From NCBI RefSeq assembly GCF_038900055.1, contig NZ_JBBMQM010000001.1, positions 1,240,001 through 1,304,000 on the forward strand: a DNA stretch of 64,000 nucleotides, written 5' to 3'. The notes below the pieces were generated by a model. That model did not search any database. It was not told where the DNA came from and saw only the letters and a program-made list of their open reading frames with translations. The position numbers were made by a program, and so were the translations under genes. Below are positions 9,317-17,800 of the stretch, piece by piece. Numbering within the stretch: the stretch's first letter is position 1; every line of letters starts with the position of its first letter. This DNA comes from Henriciella sp. AS95 (GTDB lineage Bacteria > Pseudomonadota > Alphaproteobacteria > Caulobacterales > Hyphomonadaceae).

Positions 9317-10293
9317 GCGAGCAGGTCCTTGTTGGTGATATTGGCGGCACCAATGTCCGCTTCGCGCTCGCCCGCCGGGGTTTTGCGGGACATCCGGTCG
9401 TTTCAGATGTGTCGGTCATGCCGGGCGATGATTTCGAAACCTTCGACCTCGCTCTCGCGACCTATTGCACCGAAATCGGGCACAAGAAACCAGAGCATGC
9501 GCTGATTGCCATTGCCGGTCCGGTTGAGGATGGCGTGGTCAAGCTGACCAATCGCGACTGGATCGTGGATTCGCGGCGCCTCGCCGAAGCGTGCGGGCTG
9601 AACCGGGTGCAGCTGGTCAATGATTACGCCGCCATGGCGCGCGCCATTCCCGAGCTTCCCGATAGTGCCTTCAGGGTTATCCACCCTGGGGATGAAGAGG
9701 ATGATGGCCGCGAGCCCATTCTGGTGTCGGGCCCCGGAACCGGGGTTGGCATGGCCACGCTGATCCCGGTTGGCCGCACCGGCTGGCGCGTGCTGACGGG
9801 CGAGGGCGGTCACGCGGCCTTTGCACCGTACAATGAACGCGAGTGGGCGCTGTACGAGAAACTGCTCGAGACTCATGGATATGTTTCACGCGAGCTTGTC
9901 CTGTCGGGATCGGGCCTCAACGCCGTGCACAAGGCGCTTTGCGACATCGACGGCGTTGAGTGGCAGGAAATTCCGCCCGGTGACATGCTGGACCTTGCGC
10001 GCAAGGGTGATCCGATCTGCAAGGACATCTGTGAAATCCGCGCCCGTGGGACCCTTTATGCCCTTGGCGATGCAGCGCTTATGAACGGGACCAAGGGCGG
10101 CGTCGTGGTGACCGGCGGTGTGGCCGAACGGCTTGAAGAGTGGCTGCTTGCACCAGAGGCTCTGGCCAGGTTCATGCAACGCGGACCCATGAGCGATTAC
10201 ATGCCACCTATCTCTGTACGCCTCTTGCTTGCTGGTGAAGCGGCGCTAGTCGGCGCAGCAGCGCTCTATTTCGATGAAGGACGGGACGAATGA
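9313..10293 (+). CDS. glk: Glucokinase
   Basis: The 326-residue protein phosphorylates glucose with ATP, feeding zwf in the same operon. GDIGGTNVRFALA at the N-terminus is the ATP phosphate-binding motif of the Glk family, LVNDYAAMARAIPEL carries the substrate-binding Asn-Asp, and GEGGHAAFAP is the usual catalytic-region motif. It overlaps edd before it and eda after it by four bases each (ATGA). The lack of a ROK-type zinc Cys cluster places it in the proteobacterial Glk family. Confidence 0.96.
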   Translation: MSEQVLVGDIGGTNVRFALARRGFAGHPVVSDVSVMPGDDFETFDLALATYCTEIGHKKPEHALIAIAGPVEDGVVKLTNRDWIVDSRRLAEACGLNRVQLVNDYAAMARAIPELPDSAFRVIHPGDEEDDGREPILVSGPGTGVGMATLIPVGRTGWRVLTGEGGHAAFAPYNEREWALYEKLLETHGYVSRELVLSGSGLNAVHKALCDIDGVEWQEIPPGDMLDLARKGDPICKDICEIRARGTLYALGDAALMNGTKGGVVVTGGVAERLEEWLLAPEALARFMQRGPMSDYMPPISVRLLLAGEAALVGAAALYFDEGRDE

Positions 10294-10931
10294 AGAATAT
10301 GACAGCCTTCCGGGCGGCGATCGAAGCAGCACCGATCGTTCCGGTCCTCACAGTGCACGAAGCCGCCCATGCCGAACCGCTCGCCGAAGCGCTGATTAAA
10401 GGCGGCATGACCAGTGTCGAGATTACACTGCGCACGCCAGCCGCGCTCGAAGTCATCCGGCGGATGAGCGAAGCACAAAAGGATCTGCTCGTCGGCGCAG
10501 GCACGATTATATCGGAAGGCGATGTCGATGCGGCGCTGAAGGCAGGGTCGGATTTCCTCGTAACGCCAGGCACATCGCCGCTTTTGCTGGAGGCTCTGTC
10601 CAGTCACGATGGCATCATCCTACCGGGCGTGGCGTCGGCGAGCGAAGCCATGGCGCGCTTTGACGAGGGCTATGGCGTTCTCAAGTTCTTCCCGGCGGAA
10701 GCTGCTGGTGGTGCGAAGTTCCTGAAAGCACTTGCGGGCCCTTTGCCCCATATGGATTTCATGCCGACCGGTGGAATCACCCCGCAGAACGCGTCTGACT
10801 ATCTCGGGCTGCCGAACGTGATTGCGGTCGGCGGTTCGTGGATCGCGACCAAGGACGAAATGGCGAATGGCGATTGGGCGGCGATCACCGACAAAGCCAG
10901 AGATGCCGTGAAGATCGGCCGCGGGGCGTAA
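10290..10931 (+). CDS. eda: KDPG aldolase (2-dehydro-3-deoxyphosphogluconate aldolase)
   Basis: The 213-residue TIM-barrel aldolase splits KDPG into pyruvate and glyceraldehyde-3-phosphate, ending the Entner-Doudoroff branch. VEITLRTPAALE carries the catalytic Glu region, GAGTI the next strand, and VLKFFPAEAAGG the Schiff-base Lys at residue 132. PTGGI near the C-terminus binds phosphate. It is the last gene of the zwf-edd-glk-eda operon and converges with the EamA gene that ends three bases later at 10935. Confidence 0.96.
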   Translation: MKNMTAFRAAIEAAPIVPVLTVHEAAHAEPLAEALIKGGMTSVEITLRTPAALEVIRRMSEAQKDLLVGAGTIISEGDVDAALKAGSDFLVTPGTSPLLLEALSSHDGIILPGVASASEAMARFDEGYGVLKFFPAEAAGGAKFLKALAGPLPHMDFMPTGGITPQNASDYLGLPNVIAVGGSWIATKDEMANGDWAAITDKARDAVKIGRGA

Positions 10932-10934
10932 GCT

Positions 10935-11894
10935 TCATTCTGGAATGTCGCTGGCAGGAAGGCCCGCTTCCCGGCGTGTGCGGAAGTGGCCATCGACAGC
11001 GACAATCATACAGCTGGCGATAATGATGACGGCGCCCGCCCAGAGCTGCCAGCCCGGCCATTCGTCGAAGAAGACGAGCCCCAGGATCGCGCTCCAGATG
11101 AGCGCTGTGTATTCGATCGGCGCGAGGCGCTGGGCTGGAGCCTTGGCATAAGCCAGCGTCATCAGGAACCAGACGGAATATCCGGCCAGCCCGAACAACA
11201 GGAAAATCGGCAGCAAGCTGAGCGTGGTAAAGCCGAACAGGCCAAACGTGACTGGCAATAGAGCAATGGCGGGCACGACATTGGTGAACATCGCGATCGT
11301 GGTCGCGTCTTCTTTTGTCGCCCGCATGCGCAGCAGGACGAGGACAAAAGCATAGCCAATTGTCGAGGAAAACAGAGCGACAAGGCCGAGCGTGCGATTG
11401 TTTCCGGCTTCGACCGCGCCGGTCTGGCCTGACCCTGCGACAGCAAGCAGGACACCCAGAAATCCGATTATCGCTGCACCCACAGCGACGGGGCTAATCT
11501 TCTCGCCGATCACAAGCCGAGCGACAGGTGCCACCATCAGGGCAGCGGTGAAGCCGAGCGCTGTTGCTTCGGCCAGGCGTAGCTGCGTCAGCGCATAGAA
11601 GAATGTAAAGGCACAGAACAGCTGCAGCAGTCCGCGCAGGGTGTGGAAGCGTATGGCCTCCGCTTTGGGGGCAGGTCTTCTCTTTGCTTTGAAGACCGCA
11701 AAAGCAATGATTCCCCCGAACAGAAAACGCCACGCCAGAAGGTGCTGCAGCCCCGCATCAGGCGCGACGCCTTTTACCGCCGCATCGATGCCGGTCCCCA
11801 TCGCAATTGCGACGACGGCAATAAGCATAGGGGCGGCGAGGAGGCGTGCGAGCATAGCGCCCGCTTCTATCGCTGATCGCGCGCCGCTGACCAT
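10935..11894 (-). CDS. EamA/DMT-family transporter
   Basis: An integral membrane protein of about 319 residues with roughly ten hydrophobic helices in two similar halves, as in the drug/metabolite transporter superfamily. The second half ends with APAQRLAPIEYTALIWSAILG, a common EamA pattern. The substrate cannot be predicted. The open frame runs to 12086, but the extra 64 residues are unlike an EamA N-terminus, so I place the start at 11894. ATG at 11855, giving 306 residues, is also possible and has a GCGGGC element before it. Confidence 0.8.
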   Translation of the reverse strand: MVSGARSAIEAGAMLARLLAAPMLIAVVAIAMGTGIDAAVKGVAPDAGLQHLLAWRFLFGGIIAFAVFKAKRRPAPKAEAIRFHTLRGLLQLFCAFTFFYALTQLRLAEATALGFTAALMVAPVARLVIGEKISPVAVGAAIIGFLGVLLAVAGSGQTGAVEAGNNRTLGLVALFSSTIGYAFVLVLLRMRATKEDATTIAMFTNVVPAIALLPVTFGLFGFTTLSLLPIFLLFGLAGYSVWFLMTLAYAKAPAQRLAPIEYTALIWSAILGLVFFDEWPGWQLWAGAVIIIASCMIVAVDGHFRTRREAGLPASDIPE

Positions 11895-12040
11895 AGAAAA
11901 TCTGGCGCCGCGAATGTTATTTTCCGTTTTTCGATAAATAATGCTTGGCAGCGGACGCCAAATTTGATATCGATAAACGACAACAGGGGAAGTGAACAGC
12001 GACAGACCAACTCGGGAAACCGAACACAGACACGGAACAT

Positions 12041-13021
12041 ATGAATATGCCAAAATCACTTTGGAAAGCGGTATCAGCCGCAGCAATTATGAGCTTTATC
12101 TGCGCGCCTTCAACGATGGCTGCAGCGCAGGACGGCGCCACAAACGAAGCGCCAGTCGACCAGACCGAGGAAGCCAGCGAAGAGGCGCCGCTCGTAAACG
12201 AGCGCGTTGTGGTCACCGCGCGCCGGATGGATGAAGCACAGCAATTTGTTGAGCAGCTTTCGGCCGCGCCGCGTTTTGCCGAGCAACTCTCGCGCTGGAA
12301 CAAGAAGATCTGTCCGACGGTCGTCGGCCTGCCAGCCGAGCAGGGCCAACTCATCGTCGATCAGATTGCGTTGCGGGCGATGGACATTGGTCTGCGCCCG
12401 GAAAAGCCGGGTTGCGACGGAAACATCATCGTTTTCGTCACTGCGGACGGCAACGAACTCGCGCAGGGCATGTTCGAAAAGGACAGCTCAGTTTTCGCCT
12501 ATTATGATAACGACAACACCTCCACCATGGGCCGCGATGCGTTCGACGATTTCCTGAATACGCCCCGCGCCGTGCGTTGGTGGCACGTGTCACAAACGGT
12601 CTCGAAGGACGGTATTCCTCTGAAGGGTGATGCAATCGCCAGTGGCTTCGGCGATGGCTTTTCGAACGCGCCGACCGTGCGGTCAAACGGCTCGCGGCTC
12701 GAAGCAAGCGTCCGTCAGGACCTCGCCCGTGTGATCATCATCGTCGATGCAAGCAAGACGCAAGGCGTGTCGCTGTCGACGCTGGCAGACTACATTTCGA
12801 TGGTGGCTCTTGCCCAGATCGACCCTAATGCAAATACGCGCGGCCTTGAGACGGTGATGAACCTGTTCGAGACCGGCGAAGAAGCTGATACGAACGTGAA
12901 GGGCATGACCCAATGGGATGTTGCCTATCTGGACTCGCTCTATAAAGCGAAACGCAACGCGGTGAATATTGACCGCCAGCGCAACGAAATCGCGATGCGT
13001 ATCCAGAAGTCGCCTTCCTAG
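12041..13021 (+). CDS. Secreted hypothetical protein with a TonB-plug-like N-terminal motif
   Basis: A 326-residue protein with a signal peptide (cleavage near TMAAAQ/D), then an acidic linker and NERVVVTARRMDEAQQF. That motif resembles the segment after the TonB box in TonB-dependent receptors (VVVTARR). The remainder contains no receptor barrel. It has RWNKKICPTVVGL with a possible disulfide to PGCDGNI, then mixed alpha/beta sequence including ARVIIIVDASKTQGVSLSTLADYISMVALAQI. I do not recognise the family. The gene stands alone between minus-strand genes and ends at a strong terminator. Confidence 0.7.
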   Translation: MNMPKSLWKAVSAAAIMSFICAPSTMAAAQDGATNEAPVDQTEEASEEAPLVNERVVVTARRMDEAQQFVEQLSAAPRFAEQLSRWNKKICPTVVGLPAEQGQLIVDQIALRAMDIGLRPEKPGCDGNIIVFVTADGNELAQGMFEKDSSVFAYYDNDNTSTMGRDAFDDFLNTPRAVRWWHVSQTVSKDGIPLKGDAIASGFGDGFSNAPTVRSNGSRLEASVRQDLARVIIIVDASKTQGVSLSTLADYISMVALAQIDPNANTRGLETVMNLFETGEEADTNVKGMTQWDVAYLDSLYKAKRNAVNIDRQRNEIAMRIQKSPS

Positions 13022-13053
13022 GAAGCGGACAGACTTTCCAAGTCAACGAAATG

Positions 13054-13083
13054 TCGGCGGGGCTATGCCTCGCCGATTTTTTT
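13054..13083 (+). terminator. Intrinsic terminator
   Basis: A nine-pair stem CGGCGGGGC/GCCTCGCCG (one G-T pair, three-base loop, 13055-13075) is followed by seven T residues at 13077-13083. It lies 33 bases after the stop of the secreted protein gene and runs into the last codons of the converging LLM oxidoreductase gene. Confidence 0.85.
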
Positions 13084-14092
13084 ATTCGGCAGCTTTCGCA
13101 GGCGTCAGGCTTTCGCGCACGTCCGCGGCGATTTCATAGGAGCGGTGGCGCGCTGTCTCATCGAAGATATGGGCTGAAAGGATGAGTTCATCCGCGCCGG
13201 TGCGTTTGACGAATGCGTCGACCTTGTCCTTCACGGTCTGGGCCGAACCGACCGCCGAGCAGGACAGGATCGTTTCAAGCATGACATGTTCGTGTGGCTG
13301 GATTTCTTCATCGAAGGACGGGTCAGGTGGGGCCAGACGGGTTGGCGTTCCCCGGCGAAGATTGACGAATGTCCGCCGCAGGGATGAGGCGAGGTGCTCT
13401 GCCTCTGCGTCCGTGTCTGCTGCGATCATGTTGTAGCCGAGCATGACATAGGGCTGTTTCAGCTGCGCTGATGGCTGAAACGTCTCGCGGTAAATCTGGA
13501 CGGCTCGCTCCATCTGCTGTGGCGCGAAGTGAGATGCGAAAGCGTATGGCAGGCCGAGATGCGCGGCCAGCTGTGCCCCGAAAGTCGAGGAGCCGAGAAT
13601 CCAGAGCGGAATCTTGGTGCCGCTGCCGGGCACGGCCTGAATTCGCTGGCCGGGTTGAACGTCGTCAAGCCAGGCCTGAAGCTCGACCACTTCTTTAGGA
13701 AACCGGTCTTCGCCGCCCACAAGGGTTCGGCGTAGCGCGTGAGCCACGGCCTGGTCTCCGCCGGGTGCCCGTCCAAGACCAAGATCAATACGGCCGGGAT
13801 AGATCGCCTCCAGCGTACCGAATTGTTCAGCGACCATGATTGGGGCGTGGTTCGGCAGCATGATGCCACCGGCGCCGAGGCGGATGTCTTTTGTGTCCTG
13901 ACCCGCATGAGAAATCATGACGGCGGTCGCCGCACTCGCGATGCCGGGCATATTATGGTGCTCGGCAAGCCAGTATCGCTTGTACCCAAGCCTGTCTGCA
14001 TGGGTTGCCAGGCGCCGCGCACGTGCCAGGGCCTCCTGAGGGTTACTACCTTCAACGATGGGGGCGAGGTCGAGAACAGAAAACGGTATCAT
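13082..14092 (-). CDS. LLM-class (luciferase-like) flavin-dependent oxidoreductase
   Basis: The 336-residue protein belongs to the bacterial luciferase-like TIM-barrel family, close to the YhbW/MsnO8 group. It begins with [19 protein letters not shown], followed by [33 protein letters not shown] and [15 protein letters not shown], which are the usual FMN- and substrate-binding segments. Such enzymes use reduced FMN to oxidise varied substrates. The substrate here is unknown. Its stop lies in the T tract of the terminator of the converging gene. Confidence 0.9.
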   Translation of the reverse strand: MIPFSVLDLAPIVEGSNPQEALARARRLATHADRLGYKRYWLAEHHNMPGIASAATAVMISHAGQDTKDIRLGAGGIMLPNHAPIMVAEQFGTLEAIYPGRIDLGLGRAPGGDQAVAHALRRTLVGGEDRFPKEVVELQAWLDDVQPGQRIQAVPGSGTKIPLWILGSSTFGAQLAAHLGLPYAFASHFAPQQMERAVQIYRETFQPSAQLKQPYVMLGYNMIAADTDAEAEHLASSLRRTFVNLRRGTPTRLAPPDPSFDEEIQPHEHVMLETILSCSAVGSAQTVKDKVDAFVKRTGADELILSAHIFDETARHRSYEIAADVRESLTPAKAAE

Positions 14093-14157
14093 GCCCTAAC
14101 ATGTAGGGGGGCTCAGCCGGTCCGCAATCAAATGAACGCAACAGTCGCCGCTTCGCG

Positions 14158-14934
14158 TCAGGCGGCGTCGCGAGCACCGGGGGCGACGGTGACCTGGTTA
14201 CGGCCACGCCCTTTGGCCTGGTAAAGCAATTCGTCGGCGCGCTCGAGGCTCGCAGCCAGACCCGCGACTGGATCGAGCGGCGCAATGCCGAAACTGGCGG
14301 TGACGCTGGCGGTCTTGCCTTTGTACAACATCCGGGAGGTTTCAATGCGCATGCGGAGGCGTTCGCAAACGCCGACGGCCTGATCGATCGACAAATTGCT
14401 CAGCAGAACCACGAATTCCTCGCCACCCCAGCGACCAATCTTGTCAAACGGTCCTCGAAGCTGGCCGTGACTGATAGCAGCTATTTCCGTCAGGACGTGG
14501 TCGCCAAAGGCGTGTCCATAGCTGTCGTTAAAGGCCTTGAAATTGTCGAGGTCAAAAATGGCAATAACCGACTCGTGGCCGGTGCGTTTGATGCGTTCCA
14601 GCTCTTCTCCGGCAAACCGTTCGAAAGACCGACGGTTGAACAGGCCTGTGAGTGGGTCAGTCGACGCCATTGCGTGCAAGGTCGAATGGTAGCGGTCCAG
14701 TTGGTACTGGTTCTGCGCCGCCATGGCGCCCATCGGCGCGGATACGCAGGCAGAAATCGCAATTACGGAAATGATGAAATCAGCGCGTTCATGTGGGAGC
14801 CCACCAAACGCGATCATGCAGACCGCGAAAATTGTCGCGAGCGACAGAGCGGTCAGCAGAACGAACGCGAAGAATTTGAGCGCGCGCAATGCGGCACCCG
14901 AACTCGCATTCACAAGCTTATAGTCCTTCGGCAT
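14158..14934 (-). CDS. Membrane-bound diguanylate cyclase (GGDEF domain)
   Basis: A 258-residue protein. Two membrane helices lie at about 17-43 and 52-74, then a GGDEF domain starts at STDPLTGLFNRRSFE. The active-site motif GGEEF is at residues 170-174, and the metal-binding IFDLDNFKAFND is intact, so it should make cyclic di-GMP. The allosteric RxxD inhibitory site expected just before GGEEF is absent (the sequence there is RGPFDKIGRW), which suggests no product inhibition through that site. There is no sensory domain beyond the short membrane module. Confidence 0.93.
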   Translation of the reverse strand: MPKDYKLVNASSGAALRALKFFAFVLLTALSLATIFAVCMIAFGGLPHERADFIISVIAISACVSAPMGAMAAQNQYQLDRYHSTLHAMASTDPLTGLFNRRSFERFAGEELERIKRTGHESVIAIFDLDNFKAFNDSYGHAFGDHVLTEIAAISHGQLRGPFDKIGRWGGEEFVVLLSNLSIDQAVGVCERLRMRIETSRMLYKGKTASVTASFGIAPLDPVAGLAASLERADELLYQAKGRGRNQVTVAPGARDAA

Positions 14935-15043
14935 GAGGTATGTGTACGCCGATAATGCAAAGATGTGCGTAATGTCGTATCGAAAATTTTATGCAATTTG
15001 AGCGGCTTAACAGGTCTGGACGCTGCATATGCCGCTCAATTAG

Positions 15044-15637
15044 CTACAATCCCTGGCGCTCTGGAAGGCCGAAGCCGCGTGCCCGTTCACACGCCCATTC
15101 ATCTCCGGCGGCGCAAGCGTTCTGAATGTATCGCTTGCCTTCATTGCGTTGCATGGCTCCACCCTGTCCACGGTACAGCATCGAGCCATATCCGGCGCAG
15201 GATGTCTGGTCACCCAGATCGCAAGCGGCTTTGTACAATTTGCGGGCATAGGGCAGGTCGACCTCGCCATTGTTTCCCTTGAAGGAGACATGCGCCTGTT
15301 GGCTGCAGGCGGCCGCATCATCGCCTTCGAAACAGGCGCGGTCATACAGCGCTTCGGCCTTGGCATAATCCTGCGGGATGCCGTTTCCCATTCTGTAGAT
15401 GTTCGCGAGCTTGCGGCAATTGCGAGCCCACACCGCTTTCTGGCGGGACTCATCTTCGCAAGCCGGTGTGTAACGCTCGACGGCATCGTCAATCCAGCCT
15501 CTTTGTACGGCGCGGTCGGCATAGAGCTCGTCGGCGTCAGGGCGCGCGACCTGCTCGCGGCCAAACTGGGCGGAGACGGGCAGGGTGACACAACCGGCGA
15601 GGAGGGTCGCGGCGGCAAACAGTTTCAGGCGGGTCAT
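15044..15637 (-). CDS. Sel1-repeat lipoprotein
   Basis: A 197-residue protein. The signal sequence ends in LLAGC (Cys 16). The body holds Sel1-like helical repeats: CRKLANIYRMGNGIPQDYAKAEALYDRAC, then DLPYARKLYKAACDLGDQTSC and NEGKRYIQNACAAGDEWAC. Cys residues are regularly placed between repeats, as in the Cys-rich secreted Sel1 proteins, where they form disulfides. It probably acts as a protein-binding scaffold in the envelope. The start at 15637 has AAGGAG seven bases before it. Confidence 0.82.
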   Translation of the reverse strand: MTRLKLFAAATLLAGCVTLPVSAQFGREQVARPDADELYADRAVQRGWIDDAVERYTPACEDESRQKAVWARNCRKLANIYRMGNGIPQDYAKAEALYDRACFEGDDAAACSQQAHVSFKGNNGEVDLPYARKLYKAACDLGDQTSCAGYGSMLYRGQGGAMQRNEGKRYIQNACAAGDEWACERARGFGLPERQGL

Positions 15638-15778
15638 GGTCTGGCTCCTTGGGCGAGGATGTCTTGTAACTCAATAACACGCCGCGAATGTGGCGGTTTC
15701 CTGTCGGGCACTGTATTGAACGATGGGGCTGGCGGCACCGTCAAGAATCGGTACCAATCGTCGCCAGGGGGACAATCC

Positions 15779-16624
15779 ATGCGCATAATCCTTGGCTGCA
15801 TCGTACCGCTCATCGCCATCTTCCTGGTCTGGTCGATCGGATCGCCGCCGCCAAAAGCGGTGTTCTGGGACACCGCAAGCGCCAATGTCACTGGCTATTC
15901 GGAAGAGGCATTGGAGACCGGCTTCGGCATGGCGGACTTCACCTATCCGGAGGCCACGACTGCAGCAGGTGAGGTCTACCGCATCCAGATCGAAGCGCCG
16001 CATGATGGCGATGCGGTGAAGGCCGCCTGGCCGGTTGGCAGCGCCGTCGAGCTTCGTCTCAAGCCCTCTGGATCTAAAGCCTTCGCCGCTGACGACCCGC
16101 GCCTCAAACTCTGGACGGCCGTGGTCGTGACGGGCGGGGCGATCGTGATCCTTGGCTTCTTCATCGCGTCTTTCTTTTCCGAGACCGGCGGCACGCGCCT
16201 TTTCCTCGCCGGCGTCGGCACCTGTTTCATTGTCCTTCCCCTGATCCTGCTGCGGTTCATGTGGGGGTTCGGCGATCCGCCGCCGACCTCGCTGTTCTGG
16301 CCGAATGAGGAGGTTGAGGCCGTTTCGAACGAGATCACGTCCAGCCCATGGGCCGGCGGACGGCTTGCTTACACCGCCCATATCGTTGTCGAGCGCGCGG
16401 ATGGGGCAGAGGTGCCGCTCAATACGCGTGGCAGCGCCAATCGCGTCGCGGAAAAGTTCAGCCCGGGCAGCCGCCACAGCGTCAAGCGCGCTCCCGATGG
16501 AGAGCTGTATGAGCGCAGTTTCAAGTTTCCCTTCCTGATCGCCATCTTCATGAGCGTGATCGGTCCGCTGGCGATGTGCGCCGGCCTCTGGGTGATCGTG
16601 CGGAGCGTCCGGCCCGCCTCCTAG
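15779..16624 (+). CDS. Membrane protein with two DUF3592-like modules
   Basis: A 281-residue protein that starts at ATG 15779 (GGGGGA eight bases before). The frame is open much further upstream, but only over sequence antisense to the Sel1 gene. It has three membrane helices (about 1-19, 116-140 and 150-172) plus one near the C-terminus (about 250-275). Two extracytoplasmic segments begin alike, with SPPPKAVFWDTA and DPPPTSLFWPNE, and each continues as a beta-rich region. The first ends with WPVGSAVELRLKP, a DUF3592 pattern. Internal duplication is likely. The function is unknown. Confidence 0.65.
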   Translation: MRIILGCIVPLIAIFLVWSIGSPPPKAVFWDTASANVTGYSEEALETGFGMADFTYPEATTAAGEVYRIQIEAPHDGDAVKAAWPVGSAVELRLKPSGSKAFAADDPRLKLWTAVVVTGGAIVILGFFIASFFSETGGTRLFLAGVGTCFIVLPLILLRFMWGFGDPPPTSLFWPNEEVEAVSNEITSSPWAGGRLAYTAHIVVERADGAEVPLNTRGSANRVAEKFSPGSRHSVKRAPDGELYERSFKFPFLIAIFMSVIGPLAMCAGLWVIVRSVRPAS

Positions 16625-16711
16625 GCCCCGCGCATCCCCGATCGGTCTCTGCTTGCAACGCGGGGTGCTATGCGCCACTTTCGCCGAAAAGAAGGATGAA
16701 GGGAGACGTGG

Positions 16712-17683
16712 ATGGCTGCGAAGGACCAGTTGCCCGTAGGGTCAGGGTTTCATGCCAAGAGCACGGCGAAAGAGGTGCTGGAAGGGATCGACCTTTCCGG
16801 GATGAATGCCATCGTGACGGGCGGATATAGCGGTATCGGGCTGGAAATGGTGCGTGCGCTTTCCGAAGCGGGGGCACATGTCACGGTGCCGGCACGGCGC
16901 CTGGACGTCGCCAGGGCGGCGCTTGCGGACCTATCCGAAGAAATTGCCATTGCGGAAATCGACCTTGCGGATATCGCCAGTGTGCGGGCATTCGCCGGAG
17001 ATTACGTTGCGTCTGAGCGTCCACTCCACATCCTGATCAACAATGCTGGCGTCATGGCGTCCCCGCTCAACAGGGTAGGGCCGGGCTGGGAGTCACAGTT
17101 CGGGATCAATCATCTCGGGCATATGGCGCTGACGCTGGCGCTCGAGCCGGCCATCGACAAGGCAAATCAGACGCGCGTCGTCAGCCTGTCCTCGTCGGCG
17201 CATATTCGAAGCGACGTGATCTGGGATGACCCCAATTATGAGACGCGCGACTATGACAAGTGGGAAGCCTATGGTCAGGCAAAGTCGGCTGACGCCCTCT
17301 TTGCAAATGCGCTCGACCGGAAGTGGAAGCATAAGGACGTGACAGCGTTCTCTGTTCATCCGGGCGGTATTTTTACGCCGCTGCAGCGCCACTTGCCTGA
17401 AGAGGAACTGGTCGCCCTCGGCTGGAAAAATGCTGACGGCACGATCCCGGAGGCCGTGAAAGCCATGTTCAAAACGCCTGAGCAGGGCGCCTCGACAGCC
17501 GTCTGGGCAGCGACGTCGCCGAAGCTGGAAGGGCGCGGCGGCGAGTATTGCGAGGATTGTGACATCGCGACGCTCGCAGACGAGAACAGCCCGCGCTGGC
17601 AGCATGCGCGCGTCTGGATCACCGATGAAACCAAGGCGGACCGGCTTTGGCAGATGAGCGAAGGCATGCTGGCGAGGGTTTGA
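16712..17683 (+). CDS. SDR-family oxidoreductase
   Basis: The 323-residue protein is a short-chain dehydrogenase/reductase of the retinol-dehydrogenase/WWOX-like type. TGGYSGIG (36-43) binds NAD(P), ILINNAGVMASP follows, SLSSSAHIRS carries the catalytic Ser, and YGQAKSADALFA the Tyr-Lys pair (187 and 191). VHPGGIFTPLQRHL is the usual post-active-site segment. The substrate is unknown. The start has GGGAGA six bases upstream. Confidence 0.92.
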   Translation: MAAKDQLPVGSGFHAKSTAKEVLEGIDLSGMNAIVTGGYSGIGLEMVRALSEAGAHVTVPARRLDVARAALADLSEEIAIAEIDLADIASVRAFAGDYVASERPLHILINNAGVMASPLNRVGPGWESQFGINHLGHMALTLALEPAIDKANQTRVVSLSSSAHIRSDVIWDDPNYETRDYDKWEAYGQAKSADALFANALDRKWKHKDVTAFSVHPGGIFTPLQRHLPEEELVALGWKNADGTIPEAVKAMFKTPEQGASTAVWAATSPKLEGRGGEYCEDCDIATLADENSPRWQHARVWITDETKADRLWQMSEGMLARV

Positions 17684-17800
17684 TCCGCTGCGATCTTGAA
17701 CATTCGCTCTGGCGAAGACCTGTTTGGCGGTCCAATATGGGGCCGAGGCGTCGATAATTGGATGCGCCGTCGCGTCAGCTGCGGCAACCGGGAGGAAGAC

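Noticed and set aside
11895-12086. N-terminal extension of the EamA transporter
   Set aside because: The 64 extra residues lack the usual first-helix pattern and cross the promoter region of the divergent gene.
15149-15778. Upstream extension of the DUF3592-like gene
   Set aside because: It overlaps the Sel1 lipoprotein gene on the other strand. The ATG at 15779 has a ribosome site and a membrane signal.
16626-16667. Terminator after the DUF3592-like gene
   Set aside because: CCCCGCG and CGCGGGG are complementary, but the loop is 28 bases or so and no T tract follows.
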